From Roseomonas marmotae (GTDB lineage: Bacteria; Pseudomonadota; Alphaproteobacteria; Acetobacterales; Acetobacteraceae), in NCBI RefSeq assembly GCF_017654485.1, contig NZ_CP061094.1:186001-250000 (forward strand): 64,000 bases of DNA, written 5' to 3'. This document shows, one piece after another, positions 56,823-64,000 of this stretch (positions are counted from its first letter, which is position 1; every line of letters starts with the position of its first letter). A program made the translations under genes and the position numbers. The notes beneath the pieces are model-generated. The model was not told the origin of the DNA, did no database searches, and was given only the letters and a program-made list of their open reading frames with translations.

Positions 56823-58741
56823 ACCCGGCGCACTGGCTGTCCTGGCACGCCATCGACCGGCAGCGCCTGGGCTTCTGCCTGCGCGTGGTGCTGGCCGCCT
56901 GTCTGGCCCTGCTCCTCGCCTGGATGATCGGGCTGGAGCATCCGCAGTGGTCGGCCATGACGGTCTTCGCGGCCTCCCAGCCCGCGCGCAACATGCTGGT
57001 CGAGAAGAGCTTCTTCCGCGCGGCGGGCACGCTCCTCGGCACGGCCGTGGGCGTGCTGATCGTGTTCCTCTCGGGGGGCGAGCCGGTCTGGCTGGTCGCC
57101 GGCCTCTCCGTCTGGCTCGGGGCCTGCGCCTGGCTCGGCAATGTGCTGCGGGGCCTGGTCGCCTACGGCACCCTGCTCGCCGGCTATTCCGCCACCATGG
57201 TCGCGATGCTCGACACGGCCCATCCCGGCCAGCTCTGGGCGCTCGGCGCGGACCGCCTGCTGACGGTCATGACCGGCGTCCTCGTCGCGCTGCTGGTCGG
57301 CCTGCTTTTCACGCCACGGCAGAAGGACCCGGTTCCCGACCAGGCGCGGCGGCTGACCGCCACCATGCTCCGCCACCTCGCCGGCCGGATGCGCGGCGAC
57401 GGCGACAGGCTGCGGGAGGAACAGCACGCGCTGCTGCGCGAGATGGCGCTGATCGACGAGGCGCTGGACCCGCATGGCGCGGGTTCCCTCCGCCTGCGGA
57501 AATCGGCGCGGACGCTGCGTGCGCTGATCTCGGCGCAGGTCTCGGCGCTGCTCTGGCTCCGCGGCGCGGGGGATATCCCGCCCTCGCCCGAGGTGGCCGG
57601 CGCACTCGAGGCCGCGGCCAGCAAGCTGGAGGCCTCGGCCCCCGCGACCGAGGTGATCGCCGCGCTGGAGCGGGCGGAGGCGCTGGCCGCCGGCCAGCCC
57701 GCGTTGCGCGAGGCCATCCTCCGTATCGAATTCGCGCTGCGGGAACGCTTCGGCATGGCGGGCCGGGAGGCCGGCCCGGCGGATCTCCGCCATCCGCCCG
57801 CCCTGCACCGGGACTGGGTGGGCGCGACCCATGCCAGCATCCGCGCCACCAGCGTCATGCTGCTGCTGGGCGCCATCTGGGTCGTGACCGGGTGGTCGGC
57901 GGGGCCATACCTGCTGCTCGGCACCTCGGTCATGGCGACTCTCTTCTCGACCTGGGAAAATCCGGCCTGGATCATGCGCCAGGTGCTGGTCGGCCAGGTC
58001 TGCGGCGGCGTCGCCGCCCTGGCCTGCCGCTGGCTGGTCTGGCCGATGGCCGGCTCCGGGCTGGAGCTGGTGCTCATGCTGATGCCCTTCCTGCTGCTGG
58101 GCGTGCTGCCGCTGGCCCACCGGCGGATGATGTTCGGCGCGACGGACTACTTCATGGCCCTGCTGCTGCTCTCGCAGCCCAGCTATCCGCTGGGCGGCAC
58201 CTTCCCCCAATCCGTCTCGCTGGTGCTCGCCGTCCTGGCCGGGCCGCTGATCGCGCTGGTCGCCTTCCGCGTCATCCTGCCCGCCGATGCGGGCCGGCGC
58301 ATGGCCATGCTGATGAAGGCCATGATCGGTGAGTTGCAGAGCATGGCGGCCAGCCCGGATGCCGCCCGGCGGAAGGCCGTCTGGCGGGCGCGGCTGAACC
58401 ACCGCCTGCTGCGGCTGGTGCGCTGGTCGGAGAAATCCGGGGTGCGGAGCTTCGCGCCCGACGACGGCGCGCTGGCGGTGCTGGCCGTGGGATCGGCGGT
58501 GTTGCGGATGCAGGAGATACGCGCCCGCGCGCCGCTCTCGCCCGGGCTGGGCCGCGCGATCGACACGGCCCTCCGCCGCGTCGAGGAGATTTCCAGCCGC
58601 CCCGAGAGGGTGCCCGCCGCGCTGGACATGGCGGCTGGGCGTATCGAGGAGCAGGCGCCTGACGAGGCGCGGGTCCTGCGCGCGGCCGGTGCCGCCCTCC
58701 GCGCGAATCTCGCCTTCTTCCGCCACCCCGCCATCGGGTGA
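56819..58741 (+). CDS. FUSC family inner-membrane transporter (AaeB-like)
   Basis: The 640-residue protein has two membrane blocks of about five to six helices (residues about 15-165 and 335-460) around a cytoplasmic region, the FUSC/ArAE layout. Motifs include EHPQWSAMTVFAASQPARNM and the repeat-like ATSVMLLLGAIWVVTGW. Members export aromatic carboxylic acids or fusaric acid using proton motive force. It is translationally coupled to the MarR gene, a usual regulator-pump pair; no membrane fusion protein gene follows, unlike aaeAB. Confidence 0.9.
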   Translation: MNPAHWLSWHAIDRQRLGFCLRVVLAACLALLLAWMIGLEHPQWSAMTVFAASQPARNMLVEKSFFRAAGTLLGTAVGVLIVFLSGGEPVWLVAGLSVWLGACAWLGNVLRGLVAYGTLLAGYSATMVAMLDTAHPGQLWALGADRLLTVMTGVLVALLVGLLFTPRQKDPVPDQARRLTATMLRHLAGRMRGDGDRLREEQHALLREMALIDEALDPHGAGSLRLRKSARTLRALISAQVSALLWLRGAGDIPPSPEVAGALEAAASKLEASAPATEVIAALERAEALAAGQPALREAILRIEFALRERFGMAGREAGPADLRHPPALHRDWVGATHASIRATSVMLLLGAIWVVTGWSAGPYLLLGTSVMATLFSTWENPAWIMRQVLVGQVCGGVAALACRWLVWPMAGSGLELVLMLMPFLLLGVLPLAHRRMMFGATDYFMALLLLSQPSYPLGGTFPQSVSLVLAVLAGPLIALVAFRVILPADAGRRMAMLMKAMIGELQSMAASPDAARRKAVWRARLNHRLLRLVRWSEKSGVRSFAPDDGALAVLAVGSAVLRMQEIRARAPLSPGLGRAIDTALRRVEEISSRPERVPAALDMAAGRIEEQAPDEARVLRAAGAALRANLAFFRHPAIG

Positions 58742-58775
58742 CAGGCTCCCGGCATGGCCGGGGCAGGCCCTTCCA

Positions 58776-58787
58776 ATGTATGCATCC
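58776..58787. promoter_or_regulatory. Candidate MocR binding motif upstream of the MocR gene
   Basis: ATGTATGCATCC contains ATGTATGC, whose reverse complement GCATACAT recurs at 60273-60280. It lies 43 bases before the MocR start at 58830. Two copies flanking one regulator gene suggest binding sites, though the motif is short. Confidence 0.35.
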
Positions 58788-58829
58788 ACCGGGCTAGAAT
58801 GGCCCGATTGCATGGATCGGGGACAGGGC

Positions 58830-60221
58830 ATGGCGCGCGCCGATCAGGAACTGGCCTGGGTGCCCGTGATCGACCGCGCCACCGGCCCGCTCTACCGCGC
58901 CATCGCCGAGGCGCTGGAACGCGACCTCCGGGCCGGCCGGGTCGCCCCCGGAACCCGCCTGCCGCCGCAGCGCGTCCTGGCCGCGCGGCTGGGGATCGAT
59001 TTCACCACCGTCACCCGTGCCTATGCCGAGGCCGCCCGCCGCGGCCTGGTGGAAGGGCGCGTGGGGCAGGGCACCTTCGTCCGCGCCCGGCCGGCGCCGG
59101 AGCCGCGCACCGGGGCGCGGATGGCCGATCTCCGCATGAACCTGCCGCCCCTGCCGGCAGGCCGGGAGCTGCGGGATCGTATCCGCCGCGACTTCGCCGC
59201 CTTCGGCGCCGTCATGGATATGGAGCTGCTGCTCCGCTACCAGCAGGCCGGCGGCAGCGGGATCGACCGCGAGGCCGGCGTGGCCTGGCTGGCCGGCCGG
59301 CTGGCGGTGCCGCCGGAGCGGGTGCTGGTCTGCACCGGCGCGCAGGGGGCGCTGCTGGCGCTGCTCAGCCTGCTCTGCGAGCCCGGTGACCTGGTGTGCT
59401 GCGAGGCCCTGACCTATCCGGGCTTCCGCAGCCTGGCGGCGCATCTGCGGCTGCGGGTCGCGGGTCTGGCCATGGACCGCCACGGCCTGCTGCCCGACGC
59501 TTTCGAGGAAGCCTGCCAGCGCCAGCGGCCCAGGGCGCTCTACTGCATCCCGACCCTGCACAACCCCACCACCGCCACCCTGCCGCCGGAGCGGCGGGAG
59601 GCGCTGGTCGCCATCGCCCGGCGGCACGGCGTGCCGATCATCGAGGACGACGCCTATGGCGCCCTGCCGCTCCAGGCGCCGCCACCCCTGGCCGCGCTGG
59701 GGCCCGAGATCGTCCACCACATCGCCGGGCTGGCCAAATGCGTCTCGCCCTCGCTCCGCATCGCCTATCTGGCGGTGCCGGAGGCCCGGCAGGTGCCGCG
59801 CCTGATGGGGGCCATGCGCGCCACGATGGGCATGGCGCCGCCCCTGACCGCCGCCCTTGCCACGCGCTGGATCGGCAATGGCACGGCCGCCGCCATCCTG
59901 GCGGGCATCCGCGCGGAAACCGCCGCGCGCCATGCCATCGCGATGGAACTCCTGCCGGCCGGGCTGGTGGCGGCCGATCCCTCCGCCTTCCATCTCTGGC
60001 TGCGGCTGCCGGAGGAATGGACCCGCGGGGAACTGATGGCGCGCCTCGGCCCCGCCGGGATCGGCGCGGTCGGCAGCGAGACCTTCGCGGTCTCGGCGCC
60101 GCCTGAGGCCCTGCGCCTCGCGCTCGGCGCGCCGGACGGGCATGGCGCGTTGCGCGCGGGGCTGGGTGAGCTGGCGGATCTGCTGGCCGAGCCTCCGGCC
60201 ATGTCGTCGCTGATTGTATGA
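58830..60221 (+). CDS. MocR/PdxR-type regulator (GntR winged helix plus aminotransferase fold)
   Basis: ATG at 58830 follows GGGGACAGGG; an earlier ATG at 58812 has no ribosome-binding site. The 463-residue protein begins with a GntR winged helix (about 15-80; PLYRAIAEALERDLRAGRVAPGTRLPPQRVLA, LVEGRVGQGTF) and continues as a class I aminotransferase fold (about 110-455) with NPTTA and the PLP-binding Lys in GLAKCVSPSLRI. Such regulators control vitamin B6, amine or amino-acid genes. Target here is unknown; the following DUF983 gene has a copy of the same motif upstream. Confidence 0.9.
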   Translation: MARADQELAWVPVIDRATGPLYRAIAEALERDLRAGRVAPGTRLPPQRVLAARLGIDFTTVTRAYAEAARRGLVEGRVGQGTFVRARPAPEPRTGARMADLRMNLPPLPAGRELRDRIRRDFAAFGAVMDMELLLRYQQAGGSGIDREAGVAWLAGRLAVPPERVLVCTGAQGALLALLSLLCEPGDLVCCEALTYPGFRSLAAHLRLRVAGLAMDRHGLLPDAFEEACQRQRPRALYCIPTLHNPTTATLPPERREALVAIARRHGVPIIEDDAYGALPLQAPPPLAALGPEIVHHIAGLAKCVSPSLRIAYLAVPEARQVPRLMGAMRATMGMAPPLTAALATRWIGNGTAAAILAGIRAETAARHAIAMELLPAGLVAADPSAFHLWLRLPEEWTRGELMARLGPAGIGAVGSETFAVSAPPEALRLALGAPDGHGALRAGLGELADLLAEPPAMSSLIV

Positions 60222-60272
60222 CCAGGGCGGAAGATTGCCTGCAATCATATTGACGCAGCCGTCAGGCTGAAC

Positions 60273-60280
60273 GCATACAT
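60273..60280. promoter_or_regulatory. Second copy of the candidate MocR motif
   Basis: GCATACAT is the reverse complement of ATGTATGC at 58776-58783, placed between the MocR gene and the DUF983 gene, about 60 bases before the latter's start. Confidence 0.3.
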
Positions 60281-60339
60281 CCCGCCGATGCACCGAGGGC
60301 GCCGGGCAAGGCCGCCCGTCCCTCCGCGAGGAGCACGCG

Positions 60340-60774
60340 ATGTCGTCCGAACAGGAATGGCCCCCCCTCCCGCCCCTCCGGACCGGGATACGCGGCCGCT
60401 GCCCGCGCTGTGGCGAGGGGCACCTGTTCAGCGGCTTCCTGAAGCTGCGGACCCATTGCGAGGTCTGCGGGCTGGATTACTCCTATGCGGACCCGGCGGA
60501 TGGCCCGGCCTTCTTCGTCATCTGCTTCGCCTGCGTCCCCAGCGTCATCCTCGCGCTCTGGATCGAGGCGAGGTTCGAGTCGCCCTACTGGGTCCACCTC
60601 GTCACCTCGCTGCCCTTCATGCTGCTGACCTGTATCCCGCCCCTGCGCCCGCTGAAGGGATGGCTGGTGGCCAGCCAGTATTTCTTCAAGGCCGAGGAAG
60701 CGCGCTTCGGCGCGCCGGCCCGCAAGGATCAGGCGGCGCTGCGGCCGGCCGGCGGTCCCGGTCCGGACGCCTGA
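60340..60774 (+). CDS. DUF983 family zinc-ribbon membrane protein
   Basis: The 144-residue protein has a zinc-ribbon with Cys pairs CPRCGEGHLFSGFLKL and CEVCGLDY (about 25-55), followed by two membrane helices (about 62-85 and 91-109). DUF983 proteins are often linked with cytochrome oxidase or respiratory gene clusters and their function is not settled. The start follows GAGGAGCACGCG. It lies between the MocR gene and nrdJ. Confidence 0.9.
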   Translation: MSSEQEWPPLPPLRTGIRGRCPRCGEGHLFSGFLKLRTHCEVCGLDYSYADPADGPAFFVICFACVPSVILALWIEARFESPYWVHLVTSLPFMLLTCIPPLRPLKGWLVASQYFFKAEEARFGAPARKDQAALRPAGGPGPDA

Positions 60775-61186
60775 ATCGCCCCCTGGGCGGCGACGCCATT
60801 CTCCCGTAACGCGGCCCGGCCACGCCCCGGGGCAGGCGAATCCGCCGCGCGTCCCTGGCGCGGCGGGGCCATGGATTCGCCCGCCGGTCGCGGAATCGGC
60901 ACGCCGCCGCCGGTGCCTGGAGTCGGCGGCGCGCCGGCCGTCACGACTGCGTTTATGGCAGTTGAATCTGACGTCCGAACTCCGCGTTCCAAGCGCCTGA
61001 ATTCGGCGGCTCAGCGAGCTGAGGCATGTCTGTTTCCACCGGCAGGACACTATATTTCGCGGGTTACAGGGTAAACCTCCACCAGATATGGTATGTTCAT
61101 GGAGTGCCCCAGGGCACCTCGACAGGGGCGTTCCCGGTGTGCCCGGCCGTTTCCACGACTACCGATTTCTGACTGGAGCTTGCTGC
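60775..61186. other. Intergenic region upstream of nrdJ
   Basis: This 412-base region has no supported gene. Its first part (60775-60940) is GC-rich and may hold the DUF983 terminator, though no clean hairpin was found. Its last 150 bases are richer in A and T and contain two NrdR-like boxes at 61047-61062 and 61079-61094. CTGGAGC at 61173-61179 is the likely nrdJ ribosome-binding site. Confidence 0.6.
61047..61094 (+). promoter_or_regulatory. Tandem NrdR-like boxes upstream of nrdJ
   Basis: ACACTATATTTCGCGG (61047-61062) matches the NrdR consensus ACACWAWATMTWGTGT at 12 of 16 positions, and CCACCAGATATGGTAT (61079-61094) at 11 of 16. The start-to-start distance of 32 bases, about three helical turns, is the spacing typical of NrdR box pairs. 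Position 93 bases upstream of nrdJ fits repression by NrdR. Confidence 0.6.
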
Positions 61187-63619
61187 ATGGACGGCTTTAC
61201 GCCCTTCCCCGATTCCCTCACGGCGCAGTCCGGGCCGCAATCCGCGCCCGGAGCGAGCTTCGGCAGCGCGCCTGAGCAGGGGCGGGCGCTGGATGCCGGC
61301 ATGGGTATCGCCGTCGGGCGCCGGACCGTCTTCCGGCCGGAGGACCAGGATGATTTCGGCCGCGTGGCCGACCGGGTTGCGGCGGGCAATATGAGCCTGG
61401 CCCCGGTGCGCGACGCGCGGGAGCAGGCGCAGCTCCGCAACGCCATCGCGACCGGCGCCCTGCTGACCTCCGGCCGCCATTTGCAGCACGGCGATGCCGG
61501 GCAGGCGCGGCGGAACATGGAGGTCTTCACCAATTGCGCGACGGCCATCGCCTCCTTCGCCGAGTTCTACCTGCTGCTGAACGGCTCCGGCGTCGGCCGG
61601 GCCTATGACGACGAGCTGTGCCTGGTGGACTGGGGGCAGGCGCCGGAGCTGATGCTCCATCTCGACCCCGCGCATGCCGACTACCCGCGCGGCCGGGACG
61701 GGCTGCGCCGCTTCGGGATCGAGATGGGCATCCTGCCCTGGGGCACCGACGAGGCGGGCTTCGACGCGGCGGCCGAGGCCGGGGTGCGCGACTTCCTGGC
61801 GACGGAGCTGCTGGCGGACCTCGCCGCCGCGCCGGCCGGGGCCGTGATGCATCGCGTGGATGACAGCCGGGAAGGCTGGGCCAAGGCGGTGGAGCGGCTG
61901 GAATCCATGGCCTTCGCGCGGGAGCGCGGGGCGGTGCTGGTGCTCGACCTCTCGGCTGTCCGTCCCTCCGGCAGCCCGATCAAGGGCATGCAGGGGCGGC
62001 CTTCCTCCGGCCCGGTCTCGCTGCTGCGCGGCCTGCTGAACATCCGCCGCCACGTGCTGCGCCCGGCGCGGGAGCGCGACATGGCGGGCGAGGCGATGCA
62101 GCCCTGGGAACAGGCGCTGCTGGTGGACCATTACCTCTCCGTCGAGGTGCAGGTGGGCGGGGCGCGCCGCGCGGCGCGCATGGCCACCAAGTCCTGGCGC
62201 GACCCGGGCGTGATGCGCTTCATCCGCGCCAAGTCCGAGGGCGGGCTCTGGACGGCGAACAATTCCGTCATGGTGGATGCCGAGTTCTGGACGCGGGTGC
62301 GCGCGCCGGAATCCGACGCCGAGGCGCTGACGGCTCATGCGAAGGCGGTCTTCGCCGAGGTGACGCGCTGCGCCTATATCAATGGCGAGCCCGGCTTCAT
62401 CAACGGTGACCGGCTGGAGGACCACCGTACCGGCACCGCCTGGCAGAAGGCCGTGCATGACGACGGCCGCGACTTCCGCAGCGCGCGCTATCAGGTGGAT
62501 CATGCGGCGGGGCTGCTGGCCGAGGCCTCGCGCCGAGCCTCCGCCGCGCGCTTCCCGGTGACGACCAATCCCTGCGGCGAGATCACGCTGCACGTGACGG
62601 GCGGCTATTGCGTGATCGCGGATTTCGCGCCGCTGCTGGCCTGCCCGGTGGAGCTGGAGAGCGTCACCCCCGGCGCCGTGGCCGATGAGGTGGCGGCGCT
62701 GTGGGACGCGCGGGTGGAGGACAGCGTGCGCCTGGGCGTGCGCTTCCTGATCCGCGCGAACCGGATGGACGCGCTCTATGGCGAGGAGGTCGCCCGCACC
62801 AATCGCATCGGTATCGGCCCGACCGGGCTGCATGAATGGGCCTGGATGCGCTTCGGCCTGGGCTTCCACGACCTGCTGGACCAGGAGAAGTCGGCGGAGT
62901 TCTGGGCGGCGCTGGAGCGGCTCTCGACCGCGGCGAAGGATGAGGCGGATGCCTATTCCGCCAGCCTCGGCATGGCGCGCCCGGTGACGGTGACGACGGT
63001 GAAGCCCGCCGGCACCACCAGCAAGCTCTTCGGCCTGACGGAAGGCGCGCATCTGCCCGCGCGGCGGCAGTATCTGCGCTGGGTGCAGTTCAAGGGCACC
63101 AAAGACGAGCAGACCGGCCGGTGGCTGGCGGATTCCGACCCGCTGCTGGCGGAATACGAGGCGCGTGGCTATCCCGTCCGCACGCTGCGGAGCTTCCCGG
63201 GCATGAGCATCGTCGGCTTCCCCACCGTGCCCCTGGCGCTGCGCCTGGGCCTCGGCCCGAAGCTGGTGACGGCGCCGGAGGCCACGCCGGCCGAGCAATA
63301 TGCCTGGCTGCGCCTGCTGGAACGGCACTGGATCGGCGAGAGCCAGGGCAACCAGGTCAGCTATACGCTCAAGGTCTATACCGACAGCGTGGACCTGGAC
63401 GCCTTCCGCGCCATCATGCGGGAGGAGCAGCCGCAGGTGCGCTGCTGCTCCGTGCTGCCGAGCCGGCCGGATTCCGAGCTGGGCTACGAATACCTGCCGG
63501 AGGAGGAGGTCTCCGCCGGCAAATTCGCCGCCATCGTCGAGGGCATCCACGACGGCACCATGCAGGAGGCGGTGGACTGGGCGCATCTGCAATGCGCCAG
63601 CGGCGTCTGCCCGATCTGA
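61187..63619 (+). CDS. nrdJ: Adenosylcobalamin-dependent (class II) ribonucleotide reductase
   Basis: ATG at 61187 (MDGFTPFPDS) is selected by CTGGAGC upstream; the open frame extends further back through the NrdR-like boxes. The 810-residue protein is a single-chain class II enzyme: N-terminal Cys117 in FTNCATAIAS with the NGSGVG loop, the thiyl-radical Cys near residue 462 in TNPCGEIT, and a C-terminal redox pair Cys803/Cys808 (CASGVC). It makes deoxynucleotides using B12 instead of oxygen. The N-terminal organisation is closer to the triphosphate-reductase type. A cobalt/nickel importer at the other end of the window may help supply cobalt, but they are 58 kb apart. Confidence 0.93.
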   Translation: MDGFTPFPDSLTAQSGPQSAPGASFGSAPEQGRALDAGMGIAVGRRTVFRPEDQDDFGRVADRVAAGNMSLAPVRDAREQAQLRNAIATGALLTSGRHLQHGDAGQARRNMEVFTNCATAIASFAEFYLLLNGSGVGRAYDDELCLVDWGQAPELMLHLDPAHADYPRGRDGLRRFGIEMGILPWGTDEAGFDAAAEAGVRDFLATELLADLAAAPAGAVMHRVDDSREGWAKAVERLESMAFARERGAVLVLDLSAVRPSGSPIKGMQGRPSSGPVSLLRGLLNIRRHVLRPARERDMAGEAMQPWEQALLVDHYLSVEVQVGGARRAARMATKSWRDPGVMRFIRAKSEGGLWTANNSVMVDAEFWTRVRAPESDAEALTAHAKAVFAEVTRCAYINGEPGFINGDRLEDHRTGTAWQKAVHDDGRDFRSARYQVDHAAGLLAEASRRASAARFPVTTNPCGEITLHVTGGYCVIADFAPLLACPVELESVTPGAVADEVAALWDARVEDSVRLGVRFLIRANRMDALYGEEVARTNRIGIGPTGLHEWAWMRFGLGFHDLLDQEKSAEFWAALERLSTAAKDEADAYSASLGMARPVTVTTVKPAGTTSKLFGLTEGAHLPARRQYLRWVQFKGTKDEQTGRWLADSDPLLAEYEARGYPVRTLRSFPGMSIVGFPTVPLALRLGLGPKLVTAPEATPAEQYAWLRLLERHWIGESQGNQVSYTLKVYTDSVDLDAFRAIMREEQPQVRCCSVLPSRPDSELGYEYLPEEEVSAGKFAAIVEGIHDGTMQEAVDWAHLQCASGVCPI

Positions 63620-63637
63620 CCGCGGAATATGGGACGC

Positions 63638-63662
63638 GGCGCCGGGGAGGGATCCCGGCGCC
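63638..63662. terminator. Bidirectional hairpin terminator
   Basis: GGCGCCGGG (63638-63646) pairs perfectly with CCCGGCGCC (63654-63662), loop of seven bases, between convergent nrdJ and the TetR gene; it abuts the TetR stop codon. Confidence 0.8.
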
Positions 63663-64000
63663 TCAGCCCCGCGCCGTGCCGAGCAGGTAGATGCGGACGG
63701 CCTTGGCGATGCGGTTCCGCACCACCTCCGGCGGCAAGGCCGATGTGACACCCAGCAGCAGCTGATGGTGGAAGGCGCCCAGCGCCATGCCCATCAGCAT
63801 CTGCGCCGCTTCCCCCGGCTCGCCGATCTCATGGCGGCCAGTTCGCTCCAGCTCGCTCAGATAGGCCTCCAGCGCCAGACGCGCCGTGCCCTCGCCGCGC
63901 CGCTCGGCCGCCGCCAGAAGGGCCGGGCTATGGGTGTATTCGGCCATGATCATCCGCCGTCGGGAGATCGAGCCGCTGCTCAGGATGATGCGGCCGATCT
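63663..64000 (-). CDS. TetR family regulator, C-terminal part (truncated by window edge)
   Basis: The frame is open from the right edge: IGRIILSSGSISRRRMIMAEYTHSP and onwards, with ALEAYLSELERTG and LLMGMALGAFHHQLLLG-like helices typical of the TetR C-terminal ligand domain (AefR-like). The DNA-binding N-terminus is outside the window; an internal Met at 63953 is not the true start. At least 112 residues are visible. Ligand and target unknown. Confidence 0.7.
   Translation of the reverse strand, partial: IGRIILSSGSISRRRMIMAEYTHSPALLAAAERRGEGTARLALEAYLSELERTGRHEIGEPGEAAQMLMGMALGAFHHQLLLGVTSALPPEVVRNRIAKAVRIYLLGTARG

Noticed and set aside
60775..61186. Cobalamin riboswitch before nrdJ
   Set aside because: I see no B12-box-like sequence; the NrdR-like boxes explain the conserved-looking part better.
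61097..63751. An 884-codon open frame on the minus strand opposite nrdJ
   Set aside because: It is a mirror of the nrdJ codon structure, rich in His, Arg, Gly and Ala, without recognisable domains.
1..64000. CRISPR arrays, tRNA genes, insertion sequences or prophage
   Set aside because: No regularly spaced repeats, no clover-leaf sequences and no transposase or phage-like proteins were seen.

Overview
The window looks like chromosomal DNA from a high-GC alphaproteobacterium, most likely an Acetobacteraceae/Roseomonas-type organism. I base this on the GC-rich codon use, the XoxF methanol dehydrogenase with scattered PQQ genes, the many Bug/TctC solute-binding proteins and the B12-dependent ribonucleotide reductase. 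No 16S gene, tRNA, insertion sequence, prophage or CRISPR array was seen, so the taxonomic call is inference.

Layout. (1) 0-3.2 kb: an ECF-type nickel/cobalt importer (DUF4198 protein, CbiM, a CbiN/CbiL-like protein, CbiQ, CbiO). (2) 3.2-7.8 kb: a three-subunit molybdenum hydroxylase of the PaoABC/YagTSR type with a divergent TetR regulator. (3) 7.8-9.4 kb: an exported GH51-like glycosidase. (4) 9.8-36.1 kb: a C1-oxidation island. It holds pqqA and pqqE, the quinoprotein relay proteins (zinc metallohydrolase, SoxYZ-like carrier), a PQQ-associated ABC transporter resembling those used for lanthanide uptake, xoxF-xoxG-xoxJ, a second c-type cytochrome, the operon frmA-fdh1B-fdh1A-pqqD, gfa, an uncharacterised ABC importer, and pqqB-pqqC. 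All five pqq genes are present but lie at three separate places. Together these convert methanol to formaldehyde in the periplasm, then through glutathione to formate and CO2. S-formylglutathione hydrolase is not in the window. (5) 36.1-54.3 kb: a catabolic region of unknown substrate with five Bug solute-binding proteins, three TIM-barrel amidohydrolases related to pyrone-dicarboxylate lactonase, an HpaI-type aldolase, a BKACE enzyme, an MmgE/PrpD protein, an enolase-superfamily enzyme, dehydrogenases and an IclR regulator. (6) 54.5-64 kb: 5-formyltetrahydrofolate cyclo-ligase, a 2-hydroxyacid dehydrogenase, a MarR-FUSC efflux pair, a MocR-type regulator, a DUF983 protein, class II ribonucleotide reductase NrdJ and a truncated TetR regulator.

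The most notable non-coding signals are a palindrome (RTTCCG-N5-CGGAAY) repeated at four promoters around the catabolic region and its IclR gene, perfect hairpins between pqqA and pqqE and between xoxF and xoxG, a perfect inverted repeat at the MarR promoter, and a tandem pair of NrdR-like boxes before nrdJ.
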